Shown here: one piece after another, positions 1 through 12,420 of the stretch | Layout: each line of letters opens with the position of its first letter | Position numbering within the stretch: the first letter of the stretch is position 1 | NCBI RefSeq assembly: GCF_017654505.1 | Contig: NC_054572.1 | Location: 1,060,864 to 1,124,863 of the forward strand | Length of the DNA stretch: 64,000 nucleotides | Reading direction: 5' to 3' | Source: Polyodon spathula | Lineage: Eukaryota; Chordata; Actinopteri; Acipenseriformes; Polyodontidae | Notes under the pieces: generated by a model | The model's database searches: none | Told to the model about the DNA's origin: nothing | Seen by the model: the letters and a program-made list of their open reading frames with translations, nothing else | Program-made: the position numbers and the translations under genes

Positions 1-237
1 GATTTGCTGAATCCCTGCCGATCAATACTTCTTAAAGGTAATTCCGAGGAGGAGCATCAGCACACCCCTAGTTAATAAGTTTCAACAAAACAGGTTTTAA
101 ATATGGCCGTGTGAATTTAATGGTAAGGTTGATGGTTTACATAGAATTTAAATAGGTTATTGACTCACAGGTGAAACTCATACAAGATATTGTACAGTAG
201 ATCTTGCATTGTGTTGATTCAGATAAGAGGTACACAT

Positions 238-257
238 ACTACTACTACTACTATGAC

Positions 258-303
<46 letters not shown>
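238..303. repeat. (ACT)n / (AAT)n microsatellite
   Basis: Five ACT units are followed after a short break by about 15 AAT units. Simple sequence, no coding meaning. Confidence 0.95.
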
Positions 304-1248
304 TTGCAAATCAACACCCCTAAAGTTTAATTTAATCTCTTTTCACCTTGATTTTCTTTATGCTCCAGAAAAAGGACAATAAGGGGCGGGGCTTAGGGAA
401 GAGATGTGATCTCACCTTTCCGTTTGCAAAGGAAATGAATGTGAATGAAAAGCATGGGGAGCAAAATAAATTCAGGGAAACTGCTCCAAAAAAACAAAAC
501 AAACAAAAAAAAAAAACATTCCAAAGCAGTTACAAACAAGGACTCTTAAGAGGTGATTAAAATGTAATTGTCATGCTTGTGGCTCTTTAAGCAAAGGCCC
601 GCACGTGACTTTCAAATGAAGTTCAGGATGGAAGAAAGCCAGCTCCCCGCGGATGAGGGGCTCCACAGAATGCAGCACACCAAGTTCATCTTGTGAAAAC
701 GTGCTGCAGTATACCACGGCAAAGAGCAGTGCAATAACGGCAGTGCACGGCCGAGTCTGGTAAAACACACACAAGCATTGAGATAGCCCATGCTTCATTT
801 CTCACTCTCTCTCTCACCCTCCCTTATAGATGCGCTGCTCTCTATAATGAAGAGTTTGGAATGGATCCCTGCAGTTAAGTGGGATCCATAGGCTTTAATT
901 AGGAGATCACACGCTCAGAAGAGTGTACTGAATTTACCAACACACTCAATAACCGCCTGTTCAGTTAAAATCGGCCTTGGTTAGCTTCTGAGATCAGGCC
1001 CATTTCAAGGTGCTGTGGTAAGCATATAGTGTGCTGTGAAAAAAAAGGCCTGTATGTATCGCTGCAAGAAAAAAAAAAAAAAATCGCAAGAAAAAAAAAA
1101 AAAAAAAGAGAAAATAAATGGTTCTCTTAAGTCCTTAAGGCCAGTATAAATTCCTCAGCTGCAGTCTATTCTGTAATTATATGTGCCTAGATTGCCAGGG
1201 GCTACATAAATAAAATGTAAGCAGTTGGTGTGCCACAAAATGTGTGTG

Positions 1249-1252
<4 letters not shown>

Positions 1253-1296
<44 letters not shown>

Positions 1297-1311
1297 CAAC
1301 ACACACACACT
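1253..1311. repeat. (TA)n followed by short (AC)n
   Basis: Twenty TA units (1253-1292) then, after a short spacer, (AC)6. Open frames reading Tyr-Ile repeats across it are artefacts. Confidence 0.95.
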
Positions 1312-2589
1312 CCACACTCCAAACACTCCGACATGTTATTGAGGATAAAGCTGAACAGAATTGAAGGTTTGAAGAGGCGGTCTTCATTTTTATATTTCAG
1401 CATTTAACTGGGGGAGGGGGGTGGGGTGTTTAGGTAATATAATCTACACCGTCCTTTACCTGTCCTTATGGAATACAGTGCTGTTTTTTTTTATCACTGT
1501 TTCCTATGCCATACACTTTTGGAATACCACTTGGTTATCATTTACCAGCGCTATGTAAACACTGAATCATATATGTAGGAAGGAAGACAAAGACCGCATT
1601 GTGTTAAAATCTTCTCAACAAATGAGGAGAGGAGTTAGTGAGAGCAATCAAGTTTGAGTGGAGACACAAATCCTTTAGTCTTGCTCAGTTCTAAGCAAAT
1701 ACTTTGGATACGGACAAGAGTTTAAAGTGTAATCTTGCTTTTTTTTTTTTTTCCAGTTTTGGTAAGTGCTGGTGTACATTATGGTCAGAGGAGAATAGTA
1801 AGATAATACATTGTTAAATGCGATTGAAACTAAAGCAAAGGGGCTGATTTGCTTGGAAGCAAACCAGAGGGCTGCCTAAACAAAACTGAACAGGGCTCTT
1901 CTTCTTTTGCTGTTCTTGCATTCCCATGCAAAATAAATTGACCCCAGCATTAGTAAAACAGAAGTGTATTACCTTTTATTATGGGAAAAAAAATTACACG
2001 CTGAAATGTTTGAAAGCCAAAGGCAAGAGACTCATTTCATGTTGAGGGTATTAATTTATAATGTTCATCCCAGATGGTGACCCTGTCGCCTCTATTATAA
2101 TGCAGTCTTTGTAATTTCATAGTTAATATTCAATAGCTGCCTTCCCTCAGTTCCAGTAGAGTACTTTAGAATATCCAAGGGAAAAAGAAAAACACTTTTC
2201 AACGAGCCCTCATCAAAACAGATGCAGCTGTCAGTAGACCTGACGTTTGATTGTTTGGAATTACTCACTTAAACTAAAACTTGAATCGTGGCATTGTCTG
2301 AGCCAAGCAGTGGAATCCAAAGTTGCAGCGACCCATGAAAACTATAGTCTTGTTAACCTTGACCTTTGGAGGAGTTCAAAAATAAAATATCCCGGCATGC
2401 TGCACTGCAGCTCTGAAACATGCATGCATTCCATCACAGTGTCTGAAAAGCAAGCAAAATGCTGGAAGTGTCGAGTTGGAGCTGGGAAGGAGCCCTGGTT
2501 ATTAAAATTCCTACGAACCTGACTGAATCAGAGAGCACTCTCCTATTCCCTGTTCATGAGCACATGGCGCAAAACTGTTCCAAACTGAC

Positions 2590-3150
2590 ATTTGTCCAGC
2601 GAGCTCCTCTCCTCCCTCCCCTCTCCTTCCACCCCCGTTGTTCTATTAGGTGACTTCAACATCCATCTCTCCAAACACAACCACCACCAATTTTACACTC
2701 CTTTGCCTTCTGTCTCTCCCCGTCCCGTCCTTCTTTCACACAGCTGGCCGTCAACTGGACCTCGTCTTCACCAGGGACTGCTTCCCTCCTTCCTGCCCTC
2801 TCGGTCACTCCTCTCGGTATCTCTCATCACTACCTTATCTCCTCCTCTCTGTCGCTCCCATCCCTTCCTACTTCGCCGATCCCCTCTGTCACCTTCTGTC
2901 GAAATCTATTCTTTGTCCCACTATTTTTTCCTCTGCTGCTTTCTCTGTCCTTCTCCTAGCTCTCTGCAGACTCAGCGGCCTTCACCCTCTTCTGCACCCT
3001 CAGCACCTGCATCGACTCCCTTTGCCCCCTCACCTCTTGACCTGCCCACCCCATCCTCGCTGCCCGAGCCCTCTGACATCTGCAAACTCTTCAATGCTCG
3101 TCCACCCCGTCCTCTGCTCACTGACTCCCCATCACCGTTTGCAAACTAAA
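2590..3150 (+). mobile_element. LINE (L2/CR1-type) endonuclease-domain fragment, decayed
   Basis: Two overlapping plus-strand frames carry pieces of a non-LTR retrotransposon endonuclease: LLSSLPSPSTPVVLLGDFNI (about 2592-2685), where GDFNIHL is the catalytic-domain motif, then in the neighbouring frame AGRQLDLVFTRDC (about 2740-2780), the conserved LDLVFTR segment. The frame shift between the two motifs and the lack of the downstream SDHH and reverse transcriptase motifs show it is a truncated, non-functional copy. The Pro/Ser/Leu-rich bias comes from a pyrimidine-rich strand. It resembles L2/Maui-like elements of fish; exact clade is uncertain. Confidence 0.75.
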
Positions 3151-6100
3151 ACTAATTTACCCTCTTTCTCCTTCTTCTTGTCCCTCTCATTCAAACAGCA
3201 ACAAGTGCTGCTGTGCACTATCAACAAATGTGTTGTACTGGGGTCTGGAGAAGAGGCTACCTGAAGAAAAGGAAACTGGCTTTGATTAAGATCTCTAACA
3301 AGGTTTATTACAAATTCTGGTGATTTTACACGGAGTCCCATTACAGTTAGAGCATCAGTTTATTTGTTTAAATGCCAGTCTCACCACAAAAAGTTATTTA
3401 AGGCTGGGGATCAACCCAAGTAAGCAGTCCGCTCTGTGGCTTCCTCGATTTGCTTTTACAATTTAAAAAATATTTTACTGTGGAGGCCTGTTGAAACTCC
3501 ATGAAGCTGCCTCCCTTGGCTCTTGTCAGGAATATAAACTGCCTTTTAGTGCATGTAACAGTCCCATTTTACAGATACCTCACAGGAGAGAGACTTTTGT
3601 TGCAGTTTCTGGCTATACTATACATTTACCATGGTATTTTAACCCATTAAGTACCTCAAAAAATGTATTTGAGAAAATCAGAACACAAGCTGTATTAATT
3701 CAACCGTTTATCAAGGACTGTTTTATAAATGTTCAGAGTAAAACCTGGAAAATCTCAAACAGCTTTATTTCCACAAACATGTCTTCACCTTCAATTGAAC
3801 ATATTGATTCCTTGCAAAAATAAAAAAAAGCTACAGTTTACAGATCAAAAGCCTGACATAAAATACTGAAACAGCTTGTTCTGTCTATAATGTCACGGGT
3901 GTAATCAAATACATCTGTTTACCTGATATTTGGAATTGCAATGCTGTTGAAAGAAGTCGTCACTCTGCCTCTAGCAGGTTCTGGTGAGAAGTTCAGAGCA
4001 TACTGTGATTCTGAAAGCTTTATGTTAAAAACATAATGTCTTCGTGTTAAAAGTGCATATCGCTGTATAGAACTGTAGATGAGAGTGCATCTTTTCACAA
4101 CAATTTCATGCACAGCATCACGCTCACTAGTACGAATGATTCTATTGATAACCACCTTGAGTGTATTCCTTTACAAAATGTAGCCATCCTACAGTATACG
4201 CAATGAGTTACAGCTGGATGAGGAACAAGCAGGGATTATCTTCATGTTGAAAGTGGAAAAGCACATTGCACGCATAAAGAATGAAGTAGAAGCCATTCAC
4301 AAGATATTTAGCATATATGAATGTTGAAAAATCACAAACAATTTACCGACGGCAGATATTTTAATGAGCTTATTAAAATGCCATTGTGCAATTGAAAGGA
4401 ATTAGCCATGCTTAATAAGATATCAGGATACCTGCCCACCTTGCACATTGAAAACACAAAGCAGTCCAATTACAATGCATGTCACAGATTAAATACAGTT
4501 AAATACAGTAAATGCAAATTTGTAAATGCACTTGCCAAAATGTTTGACTCCTTAGTTTCTTCCAGGTCTTACGCTTGTTTGAAGTTTTGGATCAATATCT
4601 GTCATTACTGTGTCACTAATATAAATGTGTATTGCACACAGCTTAATAGGGAAACACATTTGTGTAGGTGAAGCAGATATTTCTGCTTTTTATAGCTTTA
4701 AGAACTGGAACTTCAATTATTATCCAAAAAATAGTAGTATACAATGCTTGTAAATACAATAGCTTGCTAGAAGATGCAAAGGTATGAGGAAAAGGAAAGA
4801 CAAGAAAGTAACTTTTAGCCAGTCAAATTCTCCATTCACTTGCATCACTATAAATGTTGTTTTCATCGCTGTCTTCTATTCCTAAGGGTCAGATGTCAGT
4901 TGCATAAGCACCGCATTGGCTACAGTGAGCTCTGTTGTTTTATTTCTCCCTTGTGTGGGAGCCTGTAGTATTTTTTAGCTGCAGTGAGAGTCTTATGCAC
5001 CTGGTGTTGTTAATCCAACATGATCTGAATGATTTACACCTGGCTGTTTTTTATAAATACAGTGGTTTTATCTGCAGTGAATAGCCAAGCCATGCTGTAC
5101 TTGTGCCTGACCTGTCATTTACTCCTTTTCAGACAGTGAAGCAAGGCAGAATGGGCTAGTGGTTAGCTGGAGGTTACTGAAGGTCATTGTGAGGGGATAC
5201 CCTTTACAGGACCACACGGAGGGTTCTTTATTAAATTTGCACCTTCGCCGAACTGTACAAGCTTTTTAGGGCAAAAGTGAAAAGGGCAAACGGTAATCAA
5301 AGAAAGGAACAAAAATCATCTTTCCCACTCCGAAAGAGAATGTTCTATACCTCGTGGTGGAAGTTGTCTTGGAATCTTGAGTTCATTGTTTGGTTGCATC
5401 ACTCCCGAGTGAACGGGTTATCAATGCAGTAGTTATCAAACGCTAACCCTAATCACATGCTACCCGAAATGCATAAAAACAGTTTTGAAAAATAACCCAG
5501 GAGGTTCACTTAAGAGCTCCTATGTGTTCTATTTAACTATCTTGCATAAAATAACCAACACAAACCATACCGGGACTTCCCTGCTCAAAGTATGTTGCTC
5601 ACATGTACCTAAACTGACCGGCTTACATGTATGTTTATTTGCAGTATAAATTTACAGAGGCACAGACAAATATTTGTAAGTCTAAAACAACAGCATTGAC
5701 ACACTTGCCCTGTGACTGGTCATTAAGGAATTTCATATCCTAATATAAACAACTGTACTATAACAAAGCACAGCTTATTCAACTCCTAAGTTGTCTTTTT
5801 ACACTAAACCACTTGACATAGTAGGTCTGCTGATTCCTCAACTGACAACTCCTTCTGATTTGAACACAAGAAACCGCACTGCACTGTAATCGTTTACATA
5901 GTAACGACATTGTAAATGCACGTAAATGCAGTGCAACTCCAAAGGACATGTGACTAGAGAACCACGCGTGTAATGTGTTACTCATCTCTAACGTAAGTAA
6001 CCAAAACAAATAAATTACACCCAGTATTTGAAAATAAAGATTTTTTTTTCTTTATACCATGTGTAGCTGGATGATAAGGCAATATGGTTTACTAGAAGCG

Positions 6101-6808
6101 CTCCCATCTTCTTAATAATGTTAAGAACCAGAAACGCCTCGCTCTGAACGCGGTGCAATGGCGTTACACACTTCCCTCAAGTTTAAACAAGCCCTCACAA
6201 GCAAGGAATGCACTCTAATGAGGTGCTCATGCTGTTTACAGCAGTAGTTAATCACAGTCATTTCACACCCATAACGATCCTGTAATTTAAAAGGCAATTA
6301 AGACAGATATCTACAAAGAGAATGTCAATCACATAAACCAAAAAATTAATTAATTTTCATTAAAAGCATGTGGCTCTATGGAGAGGATTTGATGAGCCTC
6401 TCCATGGATATTTACATGATGCTTCAAAGAAAGAAAAAAAAAGTTAATTTCACCATATTTGTTTTAATACAAAGTAATCTATAACAAATACACGAATTAA
6501 GGTGCCTATACAACAGGGTGCAACATGTTCATTTTGTAGCTTCAATTTACATCTTGAGAAAGCAATACTTTAAGCCTAAATCTATAGAACACAAATCTAC
6601 AGAATGAGCCCCCCTAAAGACTCTAACTCGAATAACAATATAATGAGAACACATTTCATTAAATACATATGCACATTGGCTTTGCATTTTAGTAGCAAAA
6701 TGATAACATACATATACTCTGTTAATAACACATTCAGTCATTCTGTTTTCTTGTAACATGTATGGTCCTTGATTGTAATTATTGTTAGACTATGAAGAAC
6801 ATATTATT

Positions 6809-6810
6809 AA

Positions 6811-6845
<35 letters not shown>

Positions 6846-6860
6846 GTAGTAGTAGTAGTA
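6809..6860. repeat. (ATT)n(AGT)n microsatellite
   Basis: About twelve ATT units grade into five AGT units. Confidence 0.95.
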
Positions 6861-6945
6861 GGGGGAGGAGAATATGATATGGAGGGTTTTGTTAGAAGCA
6901 CCGTTCTGCTAAATTAAACCATTTTGCATGGATCTATATCTAGAA

Positions 6946-6947
<2 letters not shown>

Positions 6948-6990
<43 letters not shown>
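6948..6990. repeat. (AAT)n microsatellite
   Basis: About fourteen AAT units, roughly 90 bp from the complementary ATT array, so the two could pair as an imperfect hairpin. Confidence 0.95.
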
Positions 6991-6991
<1 letters not shown>

Positions 6992-8002
6992 CACTGTTGA
7001 GCATACCTACATTGCTATCCTATTCACAAAGTTGTTTCCCAAATAAAACAGTTTATGCCTGTGTCTGCTAAAGTCACATGATAAAAGACCTAGCTAGCCC
7101 CGAACCCAAATGACTCATACTGGTTGTAAATAAATACTCTTTTAAAACAGCTAGGATGAGTCAGGATAGTCAATGGAAAAAGCATGCAGTAGCTCTGCTG
7201 TAACACACTTACAGTACCACTGAGCTGTGCACAGTAATAAGGCTTACTGTGCTTTACTGATGCGACACTTAAGCAAGGTTAAGCCATGGTTACAGTAAGT
7301 TATTGAGCACTACAGACTTGGTCTAGGAAAGACTAACTCCACACAACAAGGTAAACCCATATGCAATACAATTAGTTTTCTTGCTGTATCATTTAAGCCA
7401 AGGAATGACAAGATAAGACCAACGTCTACTTGACAACAATTCAAGAGAACTTTCTTGAGCAACACCCTGCCCCTTCCTCCACTCAACCAAGAATTTGAAT
7501 ATATTTGTATTCAGAACAGTCAAACATCCTTTGACTTGATTAAAAACACAAACATCGATGCAATCGTTTTTTAAAGGATTAACTTTTTTCCAGTCTTGAA
7601 AGATTGCTTGACTATTACATCAAACAATTATTGCAGCATTTTTTAAGTTTTTCTTTTAAAGAATAAAATAAAATAAAATTTAAAATATAAGTCTGTGTCC
7701 AGGTACAAAAACGCACCTGTACTAGAATCGCCACTAAGCCCATGTGGAACACCAATATGCACATATGCAAATACCCACATGTCATCTATTTAGCCTTAGG
7801 CAATATGAACTCATATTAGAGTGGCCCTTTCCTGCAGGTCACATGAGGGCTATTCTGCATGAATCATACATCACAACATATACCCTAGCATGTACATACT
7901 GTGCATACACACGCCATACTGTATTTGAGGCACCATTCCATTTGAGATCTCTCCTGATCTGCGGCTCGTGCCGCGGTCCCAGTGCAGTGATCTGCAGGCT
8001 CT

Positions 8003-8256
8003 TCATGAGGAGAAGCAGAGCCCACAGCACTCCATGCAGATCTCCAGGCAGTCTGCTGACTCGCAGCAGGCGTCGATGAGGCCGCAGTCCATATCGCAGG
8101 GCAGGTCGCAGTCGCCGCACTCCTCCGACACACAGCAGCAGCAGAAGCACGAGTCGTCCGAGGAGCAGGACCCACAGGTAGCACAGTCGAGCATGACATT
8201 GCACAGCGTGAGGAACTCACAGAACAGGCAGGCCAGGATACAGTGGACACAGCAGT
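8003..8256 (-). CDS. MDFI: MDFI terminal exon, I-mfa cysteine-rich domain
   Basis: Acceptor ctccccccgcag leads into DCCVHCILACLFCEFLTLCN; the exon ends at TGA (8003-8005). It encodes 83 residues, 25 of them cysteine, ending ECCGLCFSS. This is the I-mfa (MDFI/MDFIC) domain, the part that binds bHLH factors and whose clustered cysteines are reported to be palmitoylated. The block LDCATCGSCSS followed by a Cys run matches MDFI rather than MDFIC. The Cys cluster here reads CFCCCCVSEEC, slightly shorter than the human CLCCCCCGSGEC. No break or missing key residue is seen. The opposite strand is also open because of the TGC/GCA-rich codons, but that frame is a shadow. Confidence 0.98.
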
Positions 8257-8762
8257 CTGCGGGGGGAGACAGGAGACAGGTGTTCACTATACTAAGGTTG
8301 AACTGAGGAGAAACTATGTCAAGCAGACAAGCCTTTCGGTTTTATCGACAGTTTCTTGTACCTGATTGTGTCTAATTGACTTAGTTTCTAATTAGTTTCT
8401 TAAAACACATGCATGTTATGGAATATTATAGACATATTTATAATACCGCTTTTTTTAATAAAAGCTTAATTAACCAGGAAATACCCATGCTTTTTACCAT
8501 CAATAACTTTTATAGAACAAAATGTTTCATTAACAATTACAGACTTAAATGTTTATTTAATCTTAATAAATTATTTTAGACCTTAGATCTGTTTAAATTG
8601 TGTTTTATATCAGCCTTAGCCACAAGCTGGTCAACAAACACATTTCATGTTTGTTTTCTTTTCCCCCAGGATGATATTTCACTGTGAGGTTTGAGGACCC
8701 CCACAAAGCCTTCTGTCTGCCCCCTGAGAGATTCATTAGACAGCCTGGGCATGCTCCCGTAC

Positions 8763-9044
8763 CATCCTGTGACTCCGCAGGGAGCCGAGACGTTGCAGAC
8801 TTGGAGCTGCTCCGGCTTTTCTTGCTGTTCTGGCTGCTGATTGAACTTTTGGACTGCAGCTTCTGGTGCGTTTTCTGAGAGCCCCCCTGTGAGATGACCC
8901 TGGGGGTCTGGCCGGCGCTGATGCTCCCATTCTTCACACCATTCTTCCGGGCAAGGTTCTTCATCCCGTTCTGCAAGAAGGCCTCGTTTTCCGACAGGCT
9001 TTCCAGTGTGGTGTTACACGGCGTAGGACGTGCTTGAGGTTGAC
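8763..9044 (-). CDS. MDFI: MDFI coding exon 3 (Ser/Lys-rich linker)
   Basis: Acceptor cttttcttttcctag opens the exon at 9044; it closes with GATG|gtacgg at 8763. It encodes 93 codons beginning QPQARPTPCNTT and containing the basic/serine block SQKTHQKLQS and SSQNSKKSRSSSKSATS. The human counterpart has KAHRKLQTHPS and SQGSKKSKSSSKSTTSQ in the same order, which identifies the exon. This linker sits just before the cysteine-rich I-mfa domain and is rich in potential phosphorylation sites. The split codon completes Asp so that the junction reads SQDDCCVHC, compared with QAQEDCCVHC in human. The open frame runs on past the donor for about 50 codons, but that extension has no family match. Confidence 0.94.
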
Positions 9045-12000
9045 CTAGGAAAAGAAAAGCAACCAAGAACTGTTAACGCTTTGACCTTTTGAAGCTCGCC
9101 AGAGTGTCTGTCAACACAAGCTGACAGAATGCAAAGGAACTTGCTTTGCTGCCAGTTATATAGGATTTAAACAAAACATGTCAGTGTGAAGCAATGGAAA
9201 GTCAAGGTTTTTTTCCTTCGCTGATAGTCCTGAAACCCATATTTATATAAGCTCATACGAATATATAGTCCTGAAATCCATATTTCTGACGATTCAGGAT
9301 TTGTTATCATTACCTGGGATTATTTACTCGACATACTTTTACAGTAGATACAGTAGTTTCTGTAGTAGGCTGTTGCTGTAATTCACTCTCTTTGCCTGTC
9401 TGTTTGAGGAACTTTTTAATGTTGCCCATCATCACGCAGCTTCTATGATGTGGGAATCTGGCCAAAGGAAAAAGATTACCAGATTAAAACACATTTTTCA
9501 TCGTAGAAGCTTGTGCATCCCATTATAAATAAACAGCTGTTTAATGTGAACTCAAAATACTACGACACATTTCTTTGTCAAATGTGTCAAGTTCTGATCA
9601 CCTCCTTTCGCTCGATTGCAGAACTCATGCCTCCCCTGAACAGAGGGCCCCTTCCACAGCCTTGCTGTCTTCTTGTCTGGGTGACCTCTTTGAATCGCTG
9701 AAGGTTATATCCTGTTCTAGCAGGGGAAGGTGGTGGGAAGGGGCAGATCTTTTAAAACAATGGCTAGATTTATTCTTATGAAGTAAAAAGTTCTGGAAAA
9801 CAGCTTTTAGAGTTCAGCAGGGATTGCGTATTAATGAGAAACCACGTGTTTACTGTAACTGCATCCACAGGGCGCAACACTGAACTGCTTTGACTTCTCA
9901 TGTCTGGACCATTACACTGCACAGCTGAATCTGCCTGCACACTTACAGATGACTCTCCCAGCTCCCCCCCCCCTCTTTATCTTTCTGCCTTTCCCCTTTT
10001 CATAGCTCTTGTGCATGTGGCTCAAGACGAGGAAGACAACAAACCCCCCTTTTTCATTTTCTGGTCTTTTCTTTTTATAAATATCAATACCCTTGGTTGT
10101 CTTCCGTGGTGTAGCTAATGAAAATAATATATTTCTTATTAGTTTTAAAATGGTTTTGTTTTTTCTTTCAACAAAAGATCGTGCTAATACTGATTTTGAG
10201 TAAAAACATGTTTAAAATATACAGGACTAGACTAGAGTAAAATAAAAGTCAGTCTTGTTTGTTTTAAATATCTCTGGGTCTGGTACCCCGCAGAAGGACA
10301 GAAGGAAGCAGCTGATTCAACGCCGTCAGAGAGGTCAAGCTCTCAAGTACAGACACAGCAGCTCTGTGGCTTTATTGCCTACAGAAGTACTAGTGTTCCT
10401 TTGTAAATATAAACTAGTAAGAGAAGTTGATTTTGGCATCTGATTGCAAAGTTCAGTATATTTCACTCCTGCGTTCAAGACATACTAATTAGACATGAAG
10501 CCAAAATGAAAAAATAAAATCTAAATAAAACAGCAGGATGTTTTTTTGTTCAGTCCAAATTATTTGTTTGACCTTCACACAAACTATTTACCCAACTGCT
10601 TTCAAAACTGTCAGCTTCAAAACATTTCACTTTGAATCTGAGTCAGAAACTTGAAGCGTTCACCTCATAGCTGCTTGCTCTGGGACTTACACCGTATCAT
10701 TCTTGGGAATTTCAAAGCCATGAGATAGAGGTTCAGATAGTGTGGCTAAAGTCACTTTCCCTTTTAATTTGCAACGAATGGGACATTGTAACCATGATGT
10801 AACCTTAATATCACTTTTCTTTTTAATTGTTTTAACTCATTGTAGAAGTGTGCTGAAACCTAACCATTAAAAAAAACACACATTTGTGCAGTAAAAGATG
10901 TTCAAACAAAACTCAATTATTGCATTTATTGTACAAATCATTAAAAAAAAATATTGTTGGGCAGGTCAAAATCACACAGGGGCATTTAAATTAAGAATCG
11001 CCTAGTGGTACATGTCTTCTTTGATCTGTTCTTTTACCTGGGATTTCACTTAATGGACAGAGGAATCCTTGCCCCATTAGATGCCTGCCTGAAGCAATAT
11101 TGTGTGCCCTGGAGTACCCAATCACCCCAGACTACACCAGAAGAGACATGTATTTATTATAATAACCCACTGAAGGCGCCTTGGTCTCTGCATCTTCACC
11201 CAAACTTTTCAGGATGGCAAGCCATATCATTTATCTATCGCCAGCGAAAGCATATAAAATCCAGCAAATGGCTGGAATGATTTAGTTTAGCAATCCAGTT
11301 TAATAAGGTTGTACTTCACATTAAAGATTCCTCTCTGTCATATGACGAATACTCGAGGAAGGAAGGACGAGTTTCAATTTCATTTTAAAGTGCAACACTG
11401 TGACATGACTGAGTCTCCAAGGGGAAATGCCTGGCTGTCACTTTCTTCAGCTTTACATGATTGAGTGTCCAAAAAAAGGAAGGAAACTCGGGAGAAATAC
11501 TGTACAAAGTAACTGAAGAGCACTCCTGTCAAATTAGGGATGGATTCAAATAAAAATAAACATCCTTCTTGCTGTCCAGTGGCAGCAGATAATGTATTCT
11601 GTAATTATATACATCAACAAATATTTACTGCGCTGAAGTCAGATAGAGATCTATGTATGATGCATGGCCAGTGGCAGGTCCACGTTAGGTACAGAGAATA
11701 CGGTAACACTTTAAAATAATAGCCACAAAAATGTATAATGAATTCCAACTGAATGCCTTACGCATTTGATAAATATAATTTGTTAGAAAGGAGCGTGGAA
11801 TTAAAATGGGTAATTTAATCCAAGTGAATTAACAAGGCTGCATTAAAAACCAATTACTGCAGAACTCAGAAGAAGTACAGATAAGATAAACAGCACACCT
11901 GCCATTTTTTATGAGGGGGGAGAGGGGTTGTATTTACATATTTTATACTGCATATTTAATAACAGTATCTCAAAATTCAATATGAACTTTGAATGCTTCT

Positions 12001-12289
12001 TAATAACGTCTTCACCTCAGTGCCCAATTCGTAATATCTTTTCTACATAATGTATAACAAAACGTATATGAACGTTATAACCATTAGTAAGCAGGTGCTT
12101 ACTTTTTTTTCTTTGGTGGAGTAGGTTTTAAAGGGCACTCCTTCCTTTACCGACGCACCACTATCAGTGTCGCTTCAACTTTTAGACTCAGCCATTCTGC
12201 ATAAACAACGAAAACACTGAGATTAAAATATTCTACGAATTGTATTTTGTTTGCTGCCGCCAAAGCAGATCAGTGTTCAGGCTGTTGGG

Positions 12290-12420
12290 GAACATGTGAT
12301 GTGAGTGTAAAAAGTCACATGATAGTGGGATTGTATAGTTTTATGTCTTAGATTGGCTGTCCAATGTGTCAATCATCCTGGGGCTTCATTGCAAAATGAT
12401 ATGGCAGGGGCGGGGCTTTG
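12290..12420. promoter_or_regulatory. Promoter/enhancer-like motif cluster in MDFI intron
   Basis: Within 130 bp there are two E-box-like sites (CATGTG near 12293, and TCACATGA near 12316, the MITF/TFE M-box form), an inverted pair of CCAAT boxes (ATTGGctgtCCAAT, 12352-12365) and a GC box (aggggcggggct, 12406-12417). The combination is what a TATA-less promoter or enhancer shows, but motif content alone cannot prove activity; GC-box text of this kind also occurs in fish repeats. Confidence 0.35.

Larger units (their letters stand above)
1..2589. other. Left edge, no gene seen
   Basis: No exon-like open frame with splice sites was recognised on either strand. The stretch contains an (ACT)n(AAT)n array (238-303), two A-runs (1069-1107) and a (TA)n array (1253-1292). 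In human the gene beyond MDFI is TFEB, convergent with it; no TFEB coding sequence is visible here, though its 3' UTR could be. Confidence 0.6.
3160..8002. other. MDFI 3' flank and probable 3' UTR, no further gene
   Basis: Directly below the MDFI stop lies its 3' UTR of unknown length. AATAAA on the minus strand (TTTATT on plus) occurs at 5634-5639 and 5227-5232, both more than 2.3 kb from the stop. Microsatellites lie at 6809-6860 and 6948-6990. No other coding sequence was recognised. Confidence 0.5.

Noticed and set aside
1..8002. Expected TFEB coding exons next to MDFI
   Set aside because: Looked for bHLH-zipper and C-terminal TFEB motifs; none visible. TFEB, if syntenic, lies left of the window or only its UTR is inside.
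7839..8306. Several long frames overlapping the last MDFI exon on both strands
   Set aside because: Shadows of the Cys-rich codons (TGC/TGT) of MDFI; only the frame ending CCGLCFSS matches a family.
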